From Streptomyces sp. V1I1 (lineage in GTDB: Bacteria > Actinomycetota > Actinomycetes > Streptomycetales > Streptomycetaceae), in assembly GCF_030817355.1 (NCBI RefSeq), contig NZ_JAUSZH010000001.1:1860001-1924000 (forward strand): 64,000 nucleotides of DNA, given 5' to 3'. The position numbers and the translations under genes were made by a program. Under the pieces are notes generated by a model. That model searched no databases. It was not told the DNA's origin and saw only the letters and a program-made list of their open reading frames with translations. Of this stretch, positions 50,299 to 59,700 are shown in pieces. Within the stretch, counting starts at the first letter, position 1. Each line of letters begins with the position of its first letter.

Positions 50299-51501
50299 AT
50301 GATTCGATTGACAGACATGAGCAAGGACTTTCACGACCTTCCCGTGGCCTCGTGTGCTGTGCTGGCGCTCGGCGAACCCACCCACCGGGAGCCCGCCTTC
50401 GGGTGGGTGCGCAACGAGCTGTTCGCCCGACTGGCCGAAATCGGCTTCCGCTCGATCGCCCTGGAGACCGACCGCGTGGCCGCGCTGCGCGTCGACGACT
50501 TCGTCAAGGGCGGCGACGGGGATCTCGGCGAGGTGACGCGGGAGGGCTTCTCCCACGACTTCGGGAACCTGGAGACCAACCGGTGCCTCGTCGCCTGGAT
50601 GCGCGACCACAACACGAGCCGGCCGCCGGAGGAGCGGCTGAGCTTTCACGGCTTCGACGTCCCTACGGAGACGACGAGTGCCCCCAGCCCGCGGCGCTGT
50701 CTCGAATTCGCCCGGGAGTATCTGCGGCTCGACCTCGACCTCGCCGGGCTGCTGGGCGCGGACGAGCAGTGGAGCCGTGCGGAGGCGGTGATGGACCCGG
50801 CCATGTCGGTCGGCGCCACGCCCGAGGCCGAGCGGCTGTGGTCCCTCGCCGACGACATGCTCACCCTGCTCCACTCCAACGCCGCCGAGCGGATCGCGCA
50901 GACCTCGCGCGCGGAGTGGCTCCGGGCCAGGGCACACCTCACCGCCGGCCTCGGTCTGCTGCGCTACCACCGGCAGGCGGCCCAGCGCCTGGAGAACAAC
51001 GACCGGCTGTCCCGGCTGTTCGCCACCCGGGACGCGCTCATGGCGCAGAACCTCCTCGACATCCGCAGCATCGAGGGCCGCCGGGGCGCGACCCTGGTCT
51101 TCGCCCACAATGTGCACCTCCAGCGGACCCCGAGCACCTGGAGCCTGGGAGACCTGTCCGTCAACTGGCCCGGGGCGGGCACCGTCGTGGCACCGCTGCT
51201 GGGCGAGCAGTACGTCTTCATCGTCGGCAGCCTGGGGCGCAGCGAGGCCGTCGGGCTGGGCGATCCCGAGCCGGGCACCTACGAGAGCCGCCTACAGGAC
51301 CGCGTCACCGATTGGGCCATGGCCCCCACCGGCAAGGTCGCCTCCGCCCGGACCCGGACGGACACCACCCCGCAGCAGGGCTACTTCCCGCTCGACCGGG
51401 CCACGCTGGACACCGCCGACGCGGTCCTGCACGTCAGCGACGGCGCCGCCGTCAGCCGGGACCTCCTGCGCGTACCCGCCGGTGCTGGGAGCGGGTACTG
51501 A
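50299..51501 (+). CDS. Erythromycin-esterase-like protein
   Basis: 400-residue member of the EreA/EreB (erythromycin esterase, PF05139) superfamily. The catalytic region reads VLALGEPTHREPAFGWVRNE followed by ALETDR, and the second histidine motif is VFAHNVHLQR, corresponding to AHNxH in Ere proteins. Ere enzymes open macrolide lactones by hydrolysis; others in the family are uncharacterised. Situated between the MerR-type regulator and the A-T protein in one orientation, it should be co-expressed with the chromophore genes. It could hydrolyse an ester or thioester intermediate or protect against the depsipeptide. Start uncertain (50299 or 50317). Confidence 0.7.
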   Translation: MIRLTDMSKDFHDLPVASCAVLALGEPTHREPAFGWVRNELFARLAEIGFRSIALETDRVAALRVDDFVKGGDGDLGEVTREGFSHDFGNLETNRCLVAWMRDHNTSRPPEERLSFHGFDVPTETTSAPSPRRCLEFAREYLRLDLDLAGLLGADEQWSRAEAVMDPAMSVGATPEAERLWSLADDMLTLLHSNAAERIAQTSRAEWLRARAHLTAGLGLLRYHRQAAQRLENNDRLSRLFATRDALMAQNLLDIRSIEGRRGATLVFAHNVHLQRTPSTWSLGDLSVNWPGAGTVVAPLLGEQYVFIVGSLGRSEAVGLGDPEPGTYESRLQDRVTDWAMAPTGKVASARTRTDTTPQQGYFPLDRATLDTADAVLHVSDGAAVSRDLLRVPAGAGSGY

Positions 51502-51590
51502 CAGAGACGGGAAGGATTCGCCGGGCTCCCCGGTCGCCGGAGATTAGATTCGCCGTCGATCAGGGAGCCCCCCGAAGGAGCTGACCGCGC

Positions 51591-53351
51591 TTGAACACGG
51601 TTCCGGCACTGTTCGAGTCAACGGTCGCCAGACGGGGCGGAGAACCCGCCCTCATCGACGGGGAAAGCACCCTCGGTTACGCGGAGCTGAACACCCGGAT
51701 CAACCGGCTCGCCCGCAGGCTCATCGCGCACGGTGTCGGCCCCGACTCGCTCGTCGCGGTCGCGATGCCGAAGTCAAGCGAACTGATCGTGGCGATCATG
51801 GCGGTGCTCAAGGCCGGCGGCGCCTACCTCCCGCTCGATCCGGGCTATCCGGCAGAACGCCTGCGGTTCATGCTGGCCGACTCGCGGCCGGTGCTGCTGC
51901 TGCGTTCCTCCTCGGTGGCACCCCTCATCGCGGGTCCGAAGGAACTCGTCCTTGACGACCCGGCGTTCCGCGCCGCGTGCGCGGCTCTGCCGGGGCACGA
52001 CGTCGCCCAGCATGAGCGCCGTGCCGTACTGCGCCCCGAGCACCTGATGTACGTCATCTACACCTCGGGGTCGACCGGAACGCCCAAGGGCGTCGCCGTG
52101 CCGCACAGCGGTGTGCGCGACATGGCCGCCACCCAGGCGGCTGTCCTGCGCGCGGGCCCGGGCGACCGCGTGCTCCAGTGGGCGTCCATCAGTTTCGACG
52201 CCGCCTTCTGGGACGTGTCCCTGGCGCTGCTGTCCGGGGCGGCACTCGTGATGGTGCCCGCCGACGACCTGCTGCCGGGCCATCCGCTGTGGAACACCTT
52301 GTTCAAGTACGGCATCACGCACGCGGTACTGCCCCCGGTGGCGCTCAGCGAGACCGACGCCGAGGACATTCTGCTCGGCGGGACCGTCATGTCCACGGGA
52401 GACAGCTGTACGCCGACGCTGGTGCGCAAGTGGTCGCGGGCACGGCGGATGTTCAACGGTTACGGCCCGACCGAGGTGACCGTCGGGGCGACGATCGGCG
52501 GGCCGGTGCGCGACGCCGGTGACGTCGGGATCGGCATGCCGTGGATCGGCAACGAGGTGCACGTGCTCGACGAGAGCCTGCGCCCGGTGCCGCCCGGCAC
52601 GGAGGGCGAGCTGTACATCGCGGGCAGCGGACTGGCGCGCGGCTATCTCAACCGGTTCGGGGCGACCGCGGTGAAGTTCGTGGCCGACCCGTTCGGGCCG
52701 CCCGGCAGCCGGATGTACCGCACGGGCGACCGGGGCCGCAAGGGGCCGGACGGCGAGCTGTTCTTCGCGGGCCGCGCGGACGGCCAGGTGAAGCTGCGCG
52801 GTTTCCGCGTCGAACTCGGTGAGATCGAAACCCGGCTCGCCGCCCATCCGGCGGTGGACGTCGCCGTCGCCGTGGTGCGGGGTGAACTGGCCGAGGCGCA
52901 TGTCGTCGGCTACGTCACCACCACGGCGCCGGTCGAGCCGGATGACCTGCGCGCCCATGTCGCCGAGTCGCTGCCCGCGCACATGGTGCCCGCACGGGTC
53001 ACGGTGCTGGAGCGGTTCCCCACGCTGGCCAACGGCAAGATCGACCGGGGGGCCCTGCCGCAGCCGGACGCGGGGGCAGAGGGGTTCCCGGACGGCGGCC
53101 GAGCGCCGGACGCCGCCGAGGCGGATGGCTGCGCGGCCGTGGTCTGCGCGATCGTGCGGGACATCCTCGGGGTCCCGGAGGCGAGGCTCTCCGACAACTT
53201 CTTCCAGCTCGGCGGGCACTCGGTGCAGGCGACCAGGCTGGCCGCCCGGATCCGGGAGCGGTTCGAGGTCGCGCTGTCGATCCGGACCGTGCTGGAGGCG
53301 GCGACGATCGGCGAGCTGGCCGCGGCCGTCGAGAGCCGGTTGTCCGGCTGA
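51591..53351 (+). CDS. Stand-alone adenylation-thiolation protein, chromophore precursor loading
   Basis: 586-residue NRPS didomain. A domain: A3 [12 protein letters not shown]4 with D203 in SFDAAFWD, A5 NGYGPTE, A7 YRTGD, A8 [13 protein letters not shown] and A10 ANGKIDR (K483). T domain: [12 protein letters not shown] with S544 for phosphopantetheine. There is no condensation domain. The ten-residue code I align is DAWVMTGVGK, which I cannot match to a tabulated substrate. In echinomycin and thiocoraline pathways the equivalent protein loads L-Trp for hydroxylation by the adjacent P450. TTG start with GAAGGAG upstream. Confidence 0.8.
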   Translation: MNTVPALFESTVARRGGEPALIDGESTLGYAELNTRINRLARRLIAHGVGPDSLVAVAMPKSSELIVAIMAVLKAGGAYLPLDPGYPAERLRFMLADSRPVLLLRSSSVAPLIAGPKELVLDDPAFRAACAALPGHDVAQHERRAVLRPEHLMYVIYTSGSTGTPKGVAVPHSGVRDMAATQAAVLRAGPGDRVLQWASISFDAAFWDVSLALLSGAALVMVPADDLLPGHPLWNTLFKYGITHAVLPPVALSETDAEDILLGGTVMSTGDSCTPTLVRKWSRARRMFNGYGPTEVTVGATIGGPVRDAGDVGIGMPWIGNEVHVLDESLRPVPPGTEGELYIAGSGLARGYLNRFGATAVKFVADPFGPPGSRMYRTGDRGRKGPDGELFFAGRADGQVKLRGFRVELGEIETRLAAHPAVDVAVAVVRGELAEAHVVGYVTTTAPVEPDDLRAHVAESLPAHMVPARVTVLERFPTLANGKIDRGALPQPDAGAEGFPDGGRAPDAAEADGCAAVVCAIVRDILGVPEARLSDNFFQLGGHSVQATRLAARIRERFEVALSIRTVLEAATIGELAAAVESRLSG

Positions 53352-53357
53352 CGGCCG

Positions 53358-54545
53358 TCAGCGGAAGGCGACCGGCAGGCTGCCGTAGCCGTTCAGGAAG
53401 TTGGAGTAGATCGGTGTGGGCTTGCCGCACACCTCGATCTCGTTGACCGACTCGGTGAGCGCGCTCAGCAGTGCGCGCAGTTCCGTCCGGCCGAGGAACG
53501 CGCCGACGCAGAAGTGCGGGCCGTGGCCGAAGGAGAGGTGCTTGTTGGGCGAGCGGGCCGGGTCGAACCGGCGCGGCTGGTCGAACACCTCCTCGTCGTT
53601 GTTGGCGGAGGTGTTCCACAGCGTCACGATGTCGCCCGCGCGCACCCGCCGGCCGCCTATCTCCATGTCCCGGGTCGCGGTGCGGGCGAAGTGCATGGCT
53701 GGCGTGGCCCAGCGCAGTACTTCCTCGACCGCCGTGTCGATCGCGGCCGACCCTTCGCGCAGCGCCCGCCACTGGGCGGGGTGCTCGGCGAACGTCTTCA
53801 CCGCGCAGATCGCGGACACGCGGGAGGACTCGTCGCCGCCGAGCACGAGGCTGTAGCAGTTGAGAGCGACCTCCTCCAGCGTCAGCGGGCGGTCTCCCAG
53901 CTCCGCCGTCGCGATCATGCTGATGACGTCGTCGCCGGGGTCGCCGCGGCGGTGCCGGGCGAGGTCCATGAAGTAACCGATGATCTCGTTCCGGGCCTCC
54001 AGGGAGTCCAGCCTGTCGGACTCGGCGTCGTGCGAGGAGAGGGCCAGCTTGTTCCAGCGCAGCAGCTTCTCGCGGTCCGCCTCCGGAATGGAGAGCAAAT
54101 CACAGATCGTGTTCATCGGAATGTGCTCGGCGACCTCCGCCGCGAAGTCGAACTCGCCCTGCCCGGTGACGGTCTTGATGAGCCCTGACGTCCGTTCCCA
54201 TATCTTCTGTTCGACCGCGCCGAGGACGCGCGGGGAGAAGGCGCGCAGCATCAGGTTGCGCAGTTCGCGGTGGCGGGGCCGGTCGGTGACCGCGAGCATC
54301 TTGCCGCCTGCCGAGTCACCGCCGCTCAGAAGGACGTCCAGCACGGTCCCGCGAGCGGAACTCAGGGATCGTACGTCGGCGTAGCAGGACAGCACGTCGG
54401 CGTGGCGGGCGACGACCCAGAAGCCGGGGTCCCCCTGGTGCCAGTACACGGGCCGGGACTTCCGCACGTCGCGCCAGAACTCGTATGCGTCGTGCCGTAC
54501 GAAGGCGGTCGCGTCGGTCAGGTCCAGCTCGGTCGGGATGGTCAT
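53358..54545 (-). CDS. Cytochrome P450, PCP-amino-acid beta-hydroxylase type
   Basis: 395-residue bacterial class I P450. Heme ligand C346 lies in SFGHGPHFCVGAFLGR, the I-helix reads VLGGDESSR in place of the usual AGxDT, and the K-helix ExxR is in EEVLRWATP. NikQ/NovI-type enzymes with this motif set hydroxylate the beta-carbon of carrier-bound amino acids. Lying tail to tail with the A-T gene and divergent from the dioxygenase-like gene, it likely hydroxylates carrier-bound tryptophan as in the quinoxaline and quinaldic acid pathways. Confidence 0.85.
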   Translation of the reverse strand: MTIPTELDLTDATAFVRHDAYEFWRDVRKSRPVYWHQGDPGFWVVARHADVLSCYADVRSLSSARGTVLDVLLSGGDSAGGKMLAVTDRPRHRELRNLMLRAFSPRVLGAVEQKIWERTSGLIKTVTGQGEFDFAAEVAEHIPMNTICDLLSIPEADREKLLRWNKLALSSHDAESDRLDSLEARNEIIGYFMDLARHRRGDPGDDVISMIATAELGDRPLTLEEVALNCYSLVLGGDESSRVSAICAVKTFAEHPAQWRALREGSAAIDTAVEEVLRWATPAMHFARTATRDMEIGGRRVRAGDIVTLWNTSANNDEEVFDQPRRFDPARSPNKHLSFGHGPHFCVGAFLGRTELRALLSALTESVNEIEVCGKPTPIYSNFLNGYGSLPVAFR

Positions 54546-54732
54546 GCCGGAAGCGTGCCAACGGCGGCGCCGACGCCGGGTATTTCTTGCTCAGGTATTT
54601 CTACTTGAATGAGAGACGACAGATTGTTGATCAGCTGGTTCGTTTCCGTGTCACGCTCAGGCATATGGGTCGTTGGCCGCGCCGGACTGTCCGGCGCGGC
54701 CGGCAGATCACCTTTGACGAGGAGGCGGCGTC
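54546..54732. promoter_or_regulatory. Divergent promoter region with direct repeat
   Basis: The P450/TDO intergenic region is AT-richer than its surroundings and contains the direct repeat GGTATTTCT at 54579 and 54594 (15 bases apart). It is a plausible site for the cluster's winged-helix regulator. AGGAGG at 54720-54725 serves the TTG start of the dioxygenase-like gene. Confidence 0.35.
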
Positions 54733-55428
54733 TTGAGCAGTCTGACGTATGCGGACTATCTCCGAATGGAGAGTCTGCTTTCGCTCCAGGAGCCGCGGAC
54801 CCCACACACGGCCGGCCGTGCGGTCGTCCTGGCCGAGCAGTTCTTCATCATCACCCACCAGTCCTGCGAGCTGTGGCTGAAGCAGCTCGGGGCTGATCTG
54901 GACGCCGCTGCCGAGGCGCTCCTGCCGCCCTGTGACACGCACGATCTGGAGCTCGGGCTCGAATTCCTGCTGCGGTCCGGCGAGTTGATACGGGTGCTCC
55001 AGCAGCAGCTTCTGGTGCTGGAGAAACTGCCACTGCGTTACTTCGCCGAGTTCCGGTCCTACCTGGACACGGCGAGCGGCGCGCAGTCCGCGCAGTTCCG
55101 GCGGCTGACCACGCTGCTGGGCAACAGCCACCACCAGGGCAGTCTCTACGAGGTGTTCGCGGCGGCGGTCGAGTACCACGGGCAGACCGTGGACGACGTC
55201 TGCCGACGTGGCGTGGAGTCCGGCGTGCTGCACCGCCTCGCGGAAGCGCTGGTGGACCTGGGGAACGGGTACTGGCACTGGAAAGTGGCACACCTGGCAC
55301 TGGTGTCCAAGATGGTCGGGGAGCAGGGCGGAACCGGCGGGTCGAGCGGTGTCGACTTCCTCGCCCGCCGAGTCACCCGGCCCTTCCCCGAACTTCGCCG
55401 GCTGCGCGGGAAGGTGCACCACCCATAG
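54733..55428 (+). CDS. Tryptophan 2,3-dioxygenase-like heme enzyme
   Basis: 231-residue TDO-family protein. Conserved elements: YADYLRMESLLSLQ, FFIITHQSCELWLKQL with the distal H42, ASGAQSAQFR, and the proximal heme ligand H187 in WKVAHLALVSKMVG, followed by GTGGSSGVDFL. It is shorter than catabolic TDOs (about 280). In quinoxaline and 3-hydroxyquinaldic acid biosynthesis (Ecm11, TioF) such an enzyme opens the indole ring of beta-hydroxytryptophan to the kynurenine stage. Divergent from the P450. TDO-like monooxygenases (MarE) are an alternative reaction type. Confidence 0.85.
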   Translation: MSSLTYADYLRMESLLSLQEPRTPHTAGRAVVLAEQFFIITHQSCELWLKQLGADLDAAAEALLPPCDTHDLELGLEFLLRSGELIRVLQQQLLVLEKLPLRYFAEFRSYLDTASGAQSAQFRRLTTLLGNSHHQGSLYEVFAAAVEYHGQTVDDVCRRGVESGVLHRLAEALVDLGNGYWHWKVAHLALVSKMVGEQGGTGGSSGVDFLARRVTRPFPELRRLRGKVHHP

Positions 55429-55799
55429 CCTTCGGCCGCCGGCCAGGGCGTGTCCACAGCGCCGAGGCAGTCTGCCCGGCTTTCGCGGGCCGCGGTCAGC
55501 GATGTCGGAACGGGCCGCACCCCCGTCGGTTCCGCCTCGTCCTGAACCGCCCCCGGCATCGTGCCGGGGCCGGTTCGCGGGCGGGGCATGTCGTCCTGGG
55601 CGTCGGGGTGGACGACGGCCGGCTCCTCGGGGCGGGGTCGCGGGTGCCGCCCGCGCCGACGGTGATCACGTCGGTGCCTTCGCCCACCGCCACGGACTGG
55701 GGTGGCGCGATGCGGAACGGGCCACGTGCCGTCCCGTGCGATCACCCCGCGTCATGAGCGTGATCATTGAGGGCTCAAGACCCGCTTTCGCCGCACCGC
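55429..55799. other. Convergent intergenic region, no gene seen
   Basis: No supported coding sequence on either strand between the dioxygenase-like gene and the winged-helix gene. It contains a strong hairpin listed separately. Confidence 0.5.
55544..55576. terminator. Terminator-type hairpin
   Basis: GAACCGCCCCCGGCA pairs with TGCCGGGGCCGGTTC around TCG with one mismatch, between two convergent genes. Confidence 0.6.
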
Positions 55800-56303
55800 C
55801 TAGCCGGCCTCGGTCTCCAGCGCATAACCGCGCCCCCAGGCCGTGCGGATGACCAGGTCGGTCGGTAAGAGACGGCGGCGAAGCCGCATGATGTGGAGGT
55901 CGAGCGAATTCCTCGTCGGCCTCTGCACGCAGTCCGCCAGCCGTTGAGTGAGTTCATGCCGGTACACCACCTCCCCGAAGTGCTCGATGAGCAGTTCCAT
56001 CAATTCGGTCTGGACATTCGAGATAGTGATCGAGTGCGGTCCGTAGCTGAGCGTTCCGGCGGAGTCGAGGGTTGGTATCTGCCGGTCGTCGAGCCGGTTC
56101 TGGAGAGCTTTGACCCGGGCGTCGAGATCCTCCCGGGAGATGGGCGCTCGGACCCAGTCTTCGAACGGATCGTTGCAGACTGGCGGACGGGCACCCGCCT
56201 CCACTACGAGGAGACGGGGTACGCCGTCCCTCTTACATCGGTTCCGAAGGTCTATTTGTGCCGGCCATCGGACGAACATGACATCGCTGGTTGTGCACCC
56301 CAC
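55800..56303 (-). CDS. Winged-helix (OmpR/PhoB-type) regulator with degenerate receiver
   Basis: 167-residue protein. The C-terminal half is an OmpR-type DNA-binding domain: ISNVQTELMELLIEHFGEVV, RHELTQRLADCV, then LDLHIMRLRRRLLPTDLVIR and TAWGRGYALE. The N-terminal half (LLVVEAGARPP, DWVRAPISREDLDARVKALQ) resembles the end of a receiver domain but lacks the phosphorylated aspartate region. It is probably phosphorylation-independent and is the only activator-type gene in this part of the cluster. Start could also be ATG 56279. Confidence 0.7.
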   Translation of the reverse strand: MGCTTSDVMFVRWPAQIDLRNRCKRDGVPRLLVVEAGARPPVCNDPFEDWVRAPISREDLDARVKALQNRLDDRQIPTLDSAGTLSYGPHSITISNVQTELMELLIEHFGEVVYRHELTQRLADCVQRPTRNSLDLHIMRLRRRLLPTDLVIRTAWGRGYALETEAG

Positions 56304-56490
56304 AGCACACGCCTCCCCGTCGACGCAAAGAGATGGTCACTGTCATCGCCGGCCGACGGCGTTCTTGTGTCGGCCGAGCACGCGTAAAGGGCCTGAGCCG
56401 TGGTGGTCTGGTTCGGTCTCCACGGCCTCGACCGCAGAGGCGCCGCGCTTCCTCAGGTCAGCATCCGCGACGGCGCCTCACCGCACGGCC

Positions 56491-56703
56491 TCAGCCGTTC
56501 ATCGCCTCCCGGAGACTGCGCGGCCGCATGTCGGTCCAGTGCTCCTCCACGTAGGCGACGCTCTCCGCTCTTGCGGCGGGGCCGAAGACGCTGCGCCACC
56601 CGGCGGGCACCTCGGCGAATGCCGGCCAGAGGGAGTGCTGGTCCTCGTCGTTGACCAGCACGTGGAACTGGCCGTTCTCATCGTCGAACGGATTGGTGCT
56701 CAC
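56491..56703 (-). CDS. MbtH-family NRPS accessory protein
   Basis: 70-residue MbtH protein: [33 protein letters not shown] and the closing CxR-type region [13 protein letters not shown]. It binds adenylation domains and is needed for activity or solubility of many of them. GTG 56703 with GGAGG upstream. It lies 47 bases after the NRPS stop and probably serves both the NRPS and the A-T protein. Confidence 0.9.
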   Translation of the reverse strand: MSTNPFDDENGQFHVLVNDEDQHSLWPAFAEVPAGWRSVFGPAARAESVAYVEEHWTDMRPRSLREAMNG

Positions 56704-56750
56704 CTGTGTCCTCCAGAACTCGTTCCACCAGTTGGGGCTTCGAAACAGGA

Positions 56751-59700
56751 TCAATGCGCTGCCCGCAGATACCGGTTGATGGCGCGGCTGATCTCAGCCG
56801 CGTTCCGCGGCCAGTACATCTCGCTGTGAGCGCAGGCGATGTCGATGCGCTGCACACGACCGTCGACGTGCTCCTGCCAGAGCACGTCCAGTTCCTCGTC
56901 CAGTTCCCGCTTGTCGTGGGTCTCCGGGTCGAGAAGTGCGTTGAAGAAGACGACGTCACCGCGGTACAGCGGTGAGGTGAACCGCCGCATCTGCTCCATC
57001 TGTCCGATGAAGATCGAGGAGGCGGTGGTGACCAGCGACGGGTACTCCTCCATCCCCGCCAGGTGTCCCATGTAGTTGGCGAGGTAGCGGCGGACCATGG
57101 CCTCGTCCAGCGCTTCCAGGTCGGCGAAGTGGCTGGAGGGCGCAGCGTCCAGCAGCGCCAGGAGTGCCACCTCATGTCCGCGGCGCTGGAGTTCGGCCGC
57201 CATGGCGTGCGCGAGAGTGCCACCGAAGGACCAGCCCAGCAGGTGGTAGGGGCCGCTCGGCTGGACCTGGAGCACCTGCCCGAGATAGTCCTCGACCATC
57301 TCCTCGATGGAGCCGGCCGGCGGGGTGGTGCCGTCGAAGCCGCGTGCCTGGATGCCGTACAGCGGCCAGGACGGCTCGACGTGGCGGGCGAATCCCAGGT
57401 AGGGCCAGCTCAACCCGCCACCCGGGTGCAGCCACCACAGCGGGGGCCGGTGCCCCTCGGTGCGGATCGGCAGCAGGACGGCGAACGGGTCCTCGAAGTC
57501 GGCCTCGGTGTCGGCGGACAGCTGTGCCGCCAGTGCGGCTACGGTCGGGTACTGGAATACCGTGCGGATCGGGACGTCCACACCCAGCTTCTCGTGGATC
57601 CGCCAGACGAGGCGCGTCAGCCGCAGGGAGTGGCCGCCACAGGCGAAGAAGTCGTCGTCGATGCCGATCCGGTCCATGCCCAGCACCTCGGCGAAGAGCG
57701 CGGCGAGTTCCTCCTCGCGCGGGGTGCGCGGGGCCCGGTGTTCGCCGCCGACCGGGTCCGGCTCGGGAAGCGCGGCACGGTCCACCTTGCCGTTCTCGGT
57801 GAGCGGCAGCCGGTCGAGGACGACGATGTCGGCGGGCATCATGAACTCCGGGAGCCGGCCTGCGAGCCGCTCGCGCAGCAGGGAAGGCAGCCGGGAGACG
57901 CGGCGGGAGACCGCGGGCACGTTCGCCAGCCGGGCCGAGCTGGCGCCGGCGGGCCGGTAGAGGCCGTCGCAGCAGACGGCGTCGACTTCGGGCATGACGA
58001 TCGCTTCGAAGCAGTCACCCGCCTGTGCCGACCAGGTGCAGTACACCGCGAGCCCGCGCCGGGCTCCCCATGCCTCCAGGTCGGCGGGGTCGAGGGTGCC
58101 GCCCACTTCGGCGGGGGCGCCCCACTCGGCGGCCTCGCCGGCCAGGCGGGTGTTGGGGATACGGGTCAGGCGCAGCCGGCCGCCCTGGCGGGCCAGCGCG
58201 GTCTCCAGGTCGGCTAGTTCGCGGACCTCCGCTCCCCAGACCTCCTCAGGCAGGTCACCGAGGTGCAATGGCCTCGCGGGCGCCTTGTGCAGCACGACCT
58301 CGTAGCGGTGGCGAGTCAGCTCGTTGTGGTGGGTGCCCTGCTTGAGGCGGATGTCGGCGGCAACGGCGTCCGGCCGGGTCTCGGCCCAGCGGGTGAAGAA
58401 GCCCGGGTCGACGACGAGTTCCTTCTCGCCGAGCACCGCGCGCTCGACGGCGGCCTGTACGGCGGCCGGGCCGTCGTCGGGCTGCCGGCAGCGGTGGACC
58501 GCGGCGGCGAACGTGCGCAGGGTGCGGTAATTGCGGACGTCGCCGATCACGACACGTCCGCCGGGTGCGAGCCGGTCCATCGCGAGGTCGAGCACCCGGG
58601 TGAGGTAGTCGGCGTCCGGGAAGTACTGCAGGACCGAGTTGAGGATCACCGTGTCGAAGTACCCGGTGGGCAGGCCCTCGGCGTCGTCGGCGGGCTGGCA
58701 GCGCAGGGTCACCTTGTCCGACAGCACCGGGTCGGCGCCGGTCCGGGCGCGCAGCCGTTCGACGACGGGGGCCGAGAAGTCGGTGCCCCAGTACTCCTCG
58801 GCCTCCGGTGCGAGCGGGCCGAGCAGCAGGCCGGAGCCGACACCGATCTCCAGCACCCGGCGCGGGCGCAGAGACCGTACCCGTCGCAGCACGGCCTCGC
58901 GCCAGGCCCGCATCTCGGGGAGCGGGATGGGGCGGCTCGTGTAGGAGCTGTTCCAGCCGGTGAAGTCCTCGGACTCGTCGGTGTCGACCTCCGTCCCGCC
59001 GTACATGGTGTCGTAGATCTCGCGCCACTCGCCGACCTGTTCGGCGGCGTCGCGGCCCGTGGACACGGAGCCGTCGGGCACCACGTAGGCGACCATGCGG
59101 CGTTCACCGAGCCGGTCCTGACGCACGGTGACCACCGCGTTCGCCACGCCGTCCTCTTCGCGCAGGACCGTTTCCAGCTCACCAGGCTCGACGCGGAAGC
59201 CGCGCAGCTTGATCTGCTCGTCGCTGCGGCTGATGTACTGAAGGCAGCCGGCGGTGTTCCAGCGCACCAGGTCGCCGGTGCGGTACATCCGCGCCCCGGA
59301 CTGTCCGGACGGGTCGGGCACGAACCGGGTGGCGGTCAGGCCCGGCCGGCCCGCGTAACCGCGCGCCACGCCGTCGCCGCCGATGTACAGCTCGCCCACC
59401 ACGCCGGGCGGCACCGGCAGCAGCCGGTCGTCCAGGACGAGGAGCCGGCTGCCGTCCATCGGGCTGCCGATGGGCAGCGGGTCGGTGCACTCCGCCGCAG
59501 AGGCCACCCGGTGCCGGGAGGCGAACGTGGTGGTCTCGGTCGGGCCGTAGCCGTTGACCACGGTGACGCCGGGACAGGCGTCGAGCACCGCGCGGACGGC
59601 GGTCGGCGAGAGGACGTCGCCGCCCGCCCACACCTCCTGGACGGCGCCGAAGCACTCGGCGTGCTGTTCGGCCATCACGGCGAACAGTCCGGCGGTCAGC

